Shown piece after piece: positions 4,657 to 8,071 of a DNA stretch of 8,071 nt. The DNA is from Bacillota bacterium. GTDB taxonomy: Bacteria; Bacillota; Clostridia; Christensenellales; CAG-138. The stretch lies in assembly GCA_016288175.1 (NCBI GenBank), contig JAEEYN010000175.1:1-8071 (forward strand), in the 5' to 3' direction. Below the pieces are notes generated by a model that saw only the letters and a program-made list of their open reading frames with translations, made no database searches and was not told the origin of the DNA. A program made the position numbers and the translations under genes. The first letter of the stretch is position 1, and every line of letters begins with the position of its first letter.

Positions 4657-5471
4657 CTGTAAATTTTCAGCCCGATAGAGAGCACCGCTGCCGTGATCAC
4701 GATCGAAGCGATGCTCCGGAGGAATAATCCCGCGCCGGATATAAAGGAAAAAGCATACGTGACCGCACCTGCAGCAAGATACTTGACGGCATGCCCGGGC
4801 TTGAAATCATTGCTAAGCGCCGGCCGCGCAGGCTTTTTTTCATAAGAAGCAATGATCTCCTCATCGATCTCTTCCTCTTTGGGCTTATATGCCGCAGCAA
4901 GTCCCGCGATCTCCGCTGCATTTATCAGCTCCGCGCTCGGATGTTGTACCCGCCTCGCGAGCTGCCCGGCTTCATCGGAAAAACCGCTTACGCTGACAAG
5001 GATAACGCTTTTCAAGCCCGCCTTTCCGCGAAGGACCGAATAAACATCATCCTCGGAAACCGGCGATACCTTTTGGAAAACGATCAGCTCACAGCCGTCT
5101 TCCGGGTGAAGAGAAGTTCTTGCTTCCTTTGCGATCTCATCGCGCGGGGCAAGCAGAAGCTTTCTTATGAGAACTTTTTTCGCTGTTTCTTTACGGAATT
5201 TTTCAACGGATCTCGCGAATGTGAGACGGAATACGATATCCGAGGCAAGAAGGTATACGCCGTCCGCGAGCACTCCGACTGCTGCGGAAGCGAAAACGCT
5301 TTTCGTGATCAGCCGGGCGATCAGAAAAACAAGAATAAAAACAAGCAAAAAGAACAGAACGCGGTCGAAAAGCCGCGCTGCCGCGCCTTTGCCGGAACCG
5401 TAATGCCTCAGATATGCTTCATCGAGTTTTGTTCTCATAAAAACAGTATTCGGCAAATCATACATGATCAT
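4626..5471 (-). CDS. Four-helix membrane protein with degenerate Mrr-like (restriction endonuclease fold) domain
   Basis: This is a 281-residue protein I cannot name. Predicted membrane segments lie at about 38-55 and 60-80 and again at 229-246 and 250-270, flanking a soluble, probably cytoplasmic, middle of about 145 residues. The middle contains CELIVFQKVSPVSEDDVYSVL and VILVSVSGFSDEAGQLARR, then AELINAAEIAGLAA. The order and spacing resemble the Mrr_cat fold ('..vQxKr..vs..dv..l.', '.ilvttsgFt.eA..lA', 'ieLidgeeLa.l'). The catalytic QxK is not intact: Q133 and K134 are adjacent, and E128 stands where Asp is usual, so it is probably a non-catalytic relative. ATG at 5471 or 5465 is possible; neither has a strong ribosome site, and Met12 has none. 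The gene is divergent from nadD-yqeK (34 bp between starts) and convergent with the PBP gene. Confidence 0.7.
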   Translation of the reverse strand: MIMYDLPNTVFMRTKLDEAYLRHYGSGKGAAARLFDRVLFFLLVFILVFLIARLITKSVFASAAVGVLADGVYLLASDIVFRLTFARSVEKFRKETAKKVLIRKLLLAPRDEIAKEARTSLHPEDGCELIVFQKVSPVSEDDVYSVLRGKAGLKSVILVSVSGFSDEAGQLARRVQHPSAELINAAEIAGLAAAYKPKEEEIDEEIIASYEKKPARPALSNDFKPGHAVKYLAAGAVTYAFSFISGAGLFLRSIASIVITAAVLSIGLKIYRKHRPEADHS

Positions 5472-5499
5472 TCACAAATCCGTGAAAATGCTGTATAAT
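5471..5499 (+). promoter_or_regulatory. Sigma-A promoter immediately before nadD-yqeK
   Basis: TTCACA (5471-5476, one mismatch to consensus) and a perfect TATAAT (5494-5499) are spaced by exactly 17 bp. Seven bases past the -10 is position 5506, the A of the nadD ATG, so the transcript would have almost no leader. A short inverted repeat, TTCAC/GTGAA (5471-5475 with 5482-5486), overlaps the -35 and could be an operator. Confidence 0.7.
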
Positions 5500-5505
5500 A
5501 GGATC

Positions 5506-6675
5506 ATGAAAATCGGAATCTACGGCGGAACATTCGACCCGATCCATCTCGGGCATATATCGATCGCAAAAGCCGTGCGCAGCGAGCTCGGCCTTGATAA
5601 GCTTTATTTCGTTGTTGCGGCCGACCCGCCGCACAAGCCGAACAGTGAGCGCACGCCCGCGCAGGTCCGCCTTGAAATGGCGAAGATCACGCTGAAAAAC
5701 GTTCCGGGGCTTTATGCTTCGGATGTGGAGATCAAGCGCGGAGGGAAGAGCTACACCGTTGAGACGCTTGCGGAAATGAAGAAGCGTTACCGCGATTCGG
5801 AGCTCTATTTCATCGTCGGCGCGGATATGCTCGCGAATTTCCCGACATGGTATCAGCCGGCGGAGATACTGCGCCTTGCGAAGCTTGTCGCCGTCCAGCG
5901 CGAAGGCCAGGCGGAGGATCTGCCCGCGCTTGCGGAAGCGATCAAAGCGCAGTTCGGCGGAGAGATCGTGATATCGAAAGCCTGCGGTCCGGAGATCTCA
6001 TCGACCGAGATCCGAACGAGGATCGCGGAGGCAAGGCCGATCAGGGATATCACCGCCTATAAAACGGAACTCTATATCTATGAGAATCTGCTTTATGCAC
6101 CGGATGAAATCCTGAAGATCCGCGAAAAGCTTGCCGAAAGGCTTGAACCGATGCGGCTAAGGCATTCGCTGCTGACTGCGAGGGAAGCCGTCCTGCTTGC
6201 CGACAGGCACGGCCTCGACACGAAAAAAGCGTATCTTTGCGGACTGATCCACGACTGCGCGAAACTCAAAAACGAGCTTCTCGGCGAAACGATGGAGCGG
6301 CTCGGTTTCGTTCCGACGGAGGAAGAAAAAGCGAATCCGTATCTTATCCATGCCCGCCTCGGCGCCGTTTCCGCGAAGGCCGATTTCGGCGTTGACGATG
6401 AGGAGATCCTCCGGGCGATCGAGCTCCATACCCTCGGTGCGCCGGATATGACGCCATTCGACGAGGTGATCTTCCTTGCGGATAAGCTCGAACCTTCGAG
6501 GGATTACAGGAAAATCACTCCGATCCGCACCCTTTCCCGCCGCAGCCTCGATGCCGCCACAGCCGCCGTTCTCGAGAACAACATCGCCTATATGAGATCG
6601 CGCGAGAAGCCGATACATCCCACGACGGAATCGACTCTCGCCGCAATCAAAGGCAGAATCAAAAACAAAAAGTAA
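5506..6675 (+). CDS. nadD-yqeK: NadD-YqeK fusion: nicotinate-nucleotide adenylyltransferase + HD-domain Ap4A hydrolase
   Basis: This 389-residue protein joins two enzymes usually made from adjacent genes. Residues 1 to about 195 are NadD, which adenylates nicotinate mononucleotide in NAD synthesis: GGTFDPIHLGH (7-17) is the nucleotidyltransferase (T/H)xGH-type motif and SSTEIR (165-170) the SxTxxR motif. Residues from about 200 are YqeK, an HD-domain phosphohydrolase that splits diadenosine tetraphosphate symmetrically: RHS (H220), LIHDCAK (H249, D250), HARLGA (H282), ELHTLG (H308) and FLADKLEP (D326) supply the metal ligands expected of the family. Both halves are near normal length with key residues intact. 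The frame could begin at 5464, but MKIGIYGG at 5506 is the conserved NadD start, and the earlier codons lie within the promoter. rsfS follows 22 bases after the stop, the usual Firmicutes order. Confidence 0.95.
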   Translation: MKIGIYGGTFDPIHLGHISIAKAVRSELGLDKLYFVVAADPPHKPNSERTPAQVRLEMAKITLKNVPGLYASDVEIKRGGKSYTVETLAEMKKRYRDSELYFIVGADMLANFPTWYQPAEILRLAKLVAVQREGQAEDLPALAEAIKAQFGGEIVISKACGPEISSTEIRTRIAEARPIRDITAYKTELYIYENLLYAPDEILKIREKLAERLEPMRLRHSLLTAREAVLLADRHGLDTKKAYLCGLIHDCAKLKNELLGETMERLGFVPTEEEKANPYLIHARLGAVSAKADFGVDDEEILRAIELHTLGAPDMTPFDEVIFLADKLEPSRDYRKITPIRTLSRRSLDAATAAVLENNIAYMRSREKPIHPTTESTLAAIKGRIKNKK

Positions 6676-6697
6676 ATCATAATACCGGAGGTATACA

Positions 6698-7114
6698 TTG
6701 GAACTTAACACCGAATCCAAATCCTACATTTCCGAGCTTGAGATCAAGCTCCGGGAGGAACTGAAGGACTGCGTGCGTCTGATCATGACCGCAGCGGAAG
6801 AAAAAAAGGCGGAGGACATCATCGCCGTTCGCGTTGCGGATAAAACGATCGTTGCGGACTGGTTCGTCTTCATGAGCGGAACTTCCGCGCTTCATGTCAA
6901 ATCCATCTGCGACGCGATAGAGGAAAAAACCGAGGAAGCGCATCTGGCCCTTCGCCGCCGCGAAGGCTATAACGAAGGCCGCTGGATCGTTCTTGATTAT
7001 TCCAATATCCTTGTGCATATCTTCCACCCCGAAGAGCGCGAATACTATAATGTCGAGCGCCTTTGGATGGACGAAACGACGGAGATCCTGAAGCCCGAAT
7101 CCACAGAAGAATAA
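6698..7114 (+). CDS. rsfS: Ribosome silencing factor RsfS
   Basis: The 138-residue protein binds ribosomal protein uL14 on the large subunit and blocks joining with the small subunit when nutrients are low. The family core is clear: KKAEDIIAVRV (36-46), ADWFVFMSGTSALHVKSICDAI (53-74) and GRWIVLDYSNILVHIFHPEEREYYNVERLW (94-123). The start is TTG at 6698, with the very strong site GGAGGT (6687-6692) five bases before it. This gives an N-terminus about 20 residues longer than many homologues; no better start lies inside. It follows nadD-yqeK by 22 bases without a promoter or terminator, so the two are almost certainly one transcript. Two hairpins close the operon. Confidence 0.95.
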   Translation: MELNTESKSYISELEIKLREELKDCVRLIMTAAEEKKAEDIIAVRVADKTIVADWFVFMSGTSALHVKSICDAIEEKTEEAHLALRRREGYNEGRWIVLDYSNILVHIFHPEEREYYNVERLWMDETTEILKPESTEE

Positions 7115-7162
7115 CGCAGGAACCCGGCTCTCGAAACGCCTTGATTTCCTGCGGCCGTTTTT
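7115..7162 (+). terminator. First terminator-like hairpin after rsfS
   Basis: CGCAGGAA (7115-7122) pairs perfectly with TTCCTGCG (7146-7153), starting right after the rsfS stop, with a 23-base loop. GTTTTT follows three bases later. The large loop and the gap make it weaker than the next hairpin. Confidence 0.55.
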
Positions 7163-7170
7163 AAGCTTCG

Positions 7171-7221
7171 CCCCGCTTCGGCGTATCCTTATGCGGATGC
7201 GCCGTTTACAGCGGGGTTTTT
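7171..7221 (+). terminator. Strong two-tier terminator before spoVAD
   Basis: The outer stem CCCCGCT (7171-7177) pairs with AGCGGGG (7210-7216). Inside it, CGGCGTATCC (7179-7188) pairs with GGATGCGCCG (7195-7204) over ten bp including one G-T, with a six-base loop. TTTTT follows at once. It should isolate spoVAD from vegetative transcription of the nadD-rsfS operon. Confidence 0.85.
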
Positions 7222-7250
7222 GCATATTCCGGCCCATGCTGCAGAGAATA
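7222..7250 (+). promoter_or_regulatory. Candidate forespore (sigma-F/sigma-G) promoter of spoVAD
   Basis: GCATA (7222-7226) fits the -35 shared by sigma-F and sigma-G. GCAGAGAATA (7241-7250) fits the sigma-F -10 pattern GgnRAnAnTW except at its second base, with a 14-bp spacer (15 is usual). Read as sigma-G, the -10 is GAGAATA at a 17-bp spacing with a poorer match. No good sigma-A promoter is seen here. The assignment rests on motif and gene function only. Confidence 0.4.
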
Positions 7251-7268
7251 ACCCCATAAACTCTGCAG
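7239..7268. repeat. 8-bp perfect inverted repeat between promoter and RBS of spoVAD
   Basis: CTGCAGAG (7239-7246) and CTCTGCAG (7261-7268) are exact reverse complements separated by 14 bases. The left arm overlaps the candidate -10 and the right arm touches the AGGAGGG ribosome site (7267-7273). It may be an operator on DNA, or a hairpin beside the ribosome site in a longer transcript. Confidence 0.7.
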
Positions 7269-7276
7269 GAGGGAAC

Positions 7277-8071
7277 ATGGGAAGGATCGGAAAACATTCG
7301 TTTGAACTCGCGAGCAGGCCGAAGGTCCTCGCTTCCGCCGCGTTTGTCGGAGAAAAGGAAGGCGAAGGACCGTTCGGCAGTGAATTCGATGTTGCGATAA
7401 AGGATGATACTCTCGGCCTCGATAGCTGGGAACAAGCGGAGACAAGGATGTTCGAAAGCGCCGTGCGCGTCGCTCTTTTCAAGCTCGGGAGGCAAAGCGA
7501 CGAACTCAGCTGCCTTATCGGCGGCGATCTTCTGAACCAGATAGTATCGTCGGGCTTTGCGGCGCGGGAGATCCGTGCGCCGTTCCTCGGCCTCTATTCG
7601 GCATGTTCGACGATCACGGAAGCGCTGATGATCGGCGGCATGCTGACCGACGGAGGCTTTTCCGAGCTTGCGGCCTGCGCGGGCAGCAGCCATTTTTCAA
7701 CGGTGGAGAGGCAGTACCGTTATCCGCTCGAAATGGGTGTGCAGCCCGTTCCGACTTCGCAGCGAACAGTCACCGGCGCTGGATGCCTGATCGTCGGCAA
7801 TGAAAATACGTTCCGAAACAGCAAAAAAACGCAGTTCACGCATACCGTTCTTACAGGCGGGACAATGGGAAGCGTCGAGGATTTCGGGATCACCGACGCA
7901 AACAACATGGGCGCTGCGATGGCGCCGGCCGCGTTCAATACTATCCTTACGCATTTCGGGGATACAGGGCGAGTGCCTTCATACTATGACCGGATAATAA
8001 CAGGCGACCTGGGGAAATTCGGCTCGGAGATGCTGCATGAGCTTTGTCGGGAAAAAGGGCTGGACATCGGA
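7277..8071 (+). CDS. spoVAD: Stage V sporulation protein SpoVAD, 3' end outside window
   Basis: The first 265 residues of an open frame run off the window. SpoVAD is a thiolase-fold protein of the SpoVA channel that binds dipicolinic acid made in the mother cell and passes it into the forespore, giving spores heat resistance and dormancy. Family signatures in order are SWEQAETRM, IGGDLLNQIVSSGFAAR, FLGLYSACSTITEAL (C110 at the thiolase position), AGSSHFSTVERQYRYPLE, PTSQRTVTGAG, ITDANNMGAAMAPAA, and PSYYDRIITGDLGKFG. Full proteins have roughly 340 residues. The ATG at 7277 has AGGAGGG four bases upstream (7267-7273). Upstream are terminators and rsfS, not spoVAC, so the usual spoVAC-spoVAD-spoVAE order is broken on this side. 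A candidate forespore promoter and an inverted repeat precede it. The identification is very sure. Confidence 0.95.
   Translation, partial: MGRIGKHSFELASRPKVLASAAFVGEKEGEGPFGSEFDVAIKDDTLGLDSWEQAETRMFESAVRVALFKLGRQSDELSCLIGGDLLNQIVSSGFAAREIRAPFLGLYSACSTITEALMIGGMLTDGGFSELAACAGSSHFSTVERQYRYPLEMGVQPVPTSQRTVTGAGCLIVGNENTFRNSKKTQFTHTVLTGGTMGSVEDFGITDANNMGAAMAPAAFNTILTHFGDTGRVPSYYDRIITGDLGKFGSEMLHELCREKGLDIG

Noticed and set aside
4791..5498. 235-codon plus-strand frame opposite the membrane protein gene
   Set aside because: It has low-complexity basic composition, no recognisable domain and no ribosome site. The minus-strand frame shows membrane helices and family-like motifs.
5464..5505. Upstream ATG extending NadD by 14 residues
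   Set aside because: The extension covers the promoter itself and is absent from the conserved NadD N-terminus, which starts MKIGIYGGTFDP.
6157..7693. Long minus-strand frames (187 and 338 codons) opposite yqeK, rsfS and spoVAD
   Set aside because: They are shadows of three securely identified plus-strand genes and cross two terminators.

Overview
The window looks like chromosomal DNA from an anaerobic, endospore-forming, plant-fibre-degrading Clostridia member, probably from the Oscillospiraceae/Ruminococcaceae or a related uncultured gut or rumen lineage. This is inferred from a dockerin domain at the left edge, the sporulation gene spoVAD at the right edge, the Firmicutes-type order nadD/yqeK - rsfS, strong AGGAGG-type ribosome binding sites, TTG starts and a moderately GC-rich composition. 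No taxonomic search was possible.

Left part (1-1687). The C-terminal end of a thioredoxin-like/dockerin protein ends at a clean terminator. Then comes a DUF255 (YyaL/SSP411-type thioredoxin-domain) gene cut off after about 104 codons. Its broken end abuts a 600-bp non-coding array of imperfect tandem repeats built almost entirely of hairpins. The array sits directly behind the CCA end of a tRNA-Leu(UAA) gene on the minus strand, which has a near-consensus promoter of its own. Some repeat copies carry a duplicate of the tRNA 3' end, and several hairpins differ between copies by paired, pairing-preserving substitutions. This is the least explained and most interesting part of the window.

Middle part (1614-4656). 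A small membrane protein with an HEYGH motif has its own sigma-A promoter and a terminator. It is followed by a separately promoted class B penicillin-binding lipoprotein with a MecA-like N-terminal domain. The PBP gene converges on, and overlaps by 10 bp, a minus-strand gene for a four-helix membrane protein with a central domain resembling a degenerate Mrr-type nuclease fold.

Right part (5471-8071). Divergent from the membrane-protein gene, a natural NadD-YqeK fusion (NAD synthesis plus Ap4A hydrolase) and the ribosome silencing factor RsfS form a short operon. Its promoter is so close to the NadD ATG that the transcript may be leaderless. Two tandem terminator-like hairpins close the operon. 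After them spoVAD (dipicolinate uptake into the forespore) begins behind a candidate forespore promoter and an 8-bp inverted repeat, and it runs off the window. Overall the region joins cell-wall synthesis, cofactor synthesis, translation control and sporulation genes around a tRNA-linked repeat hot spot.
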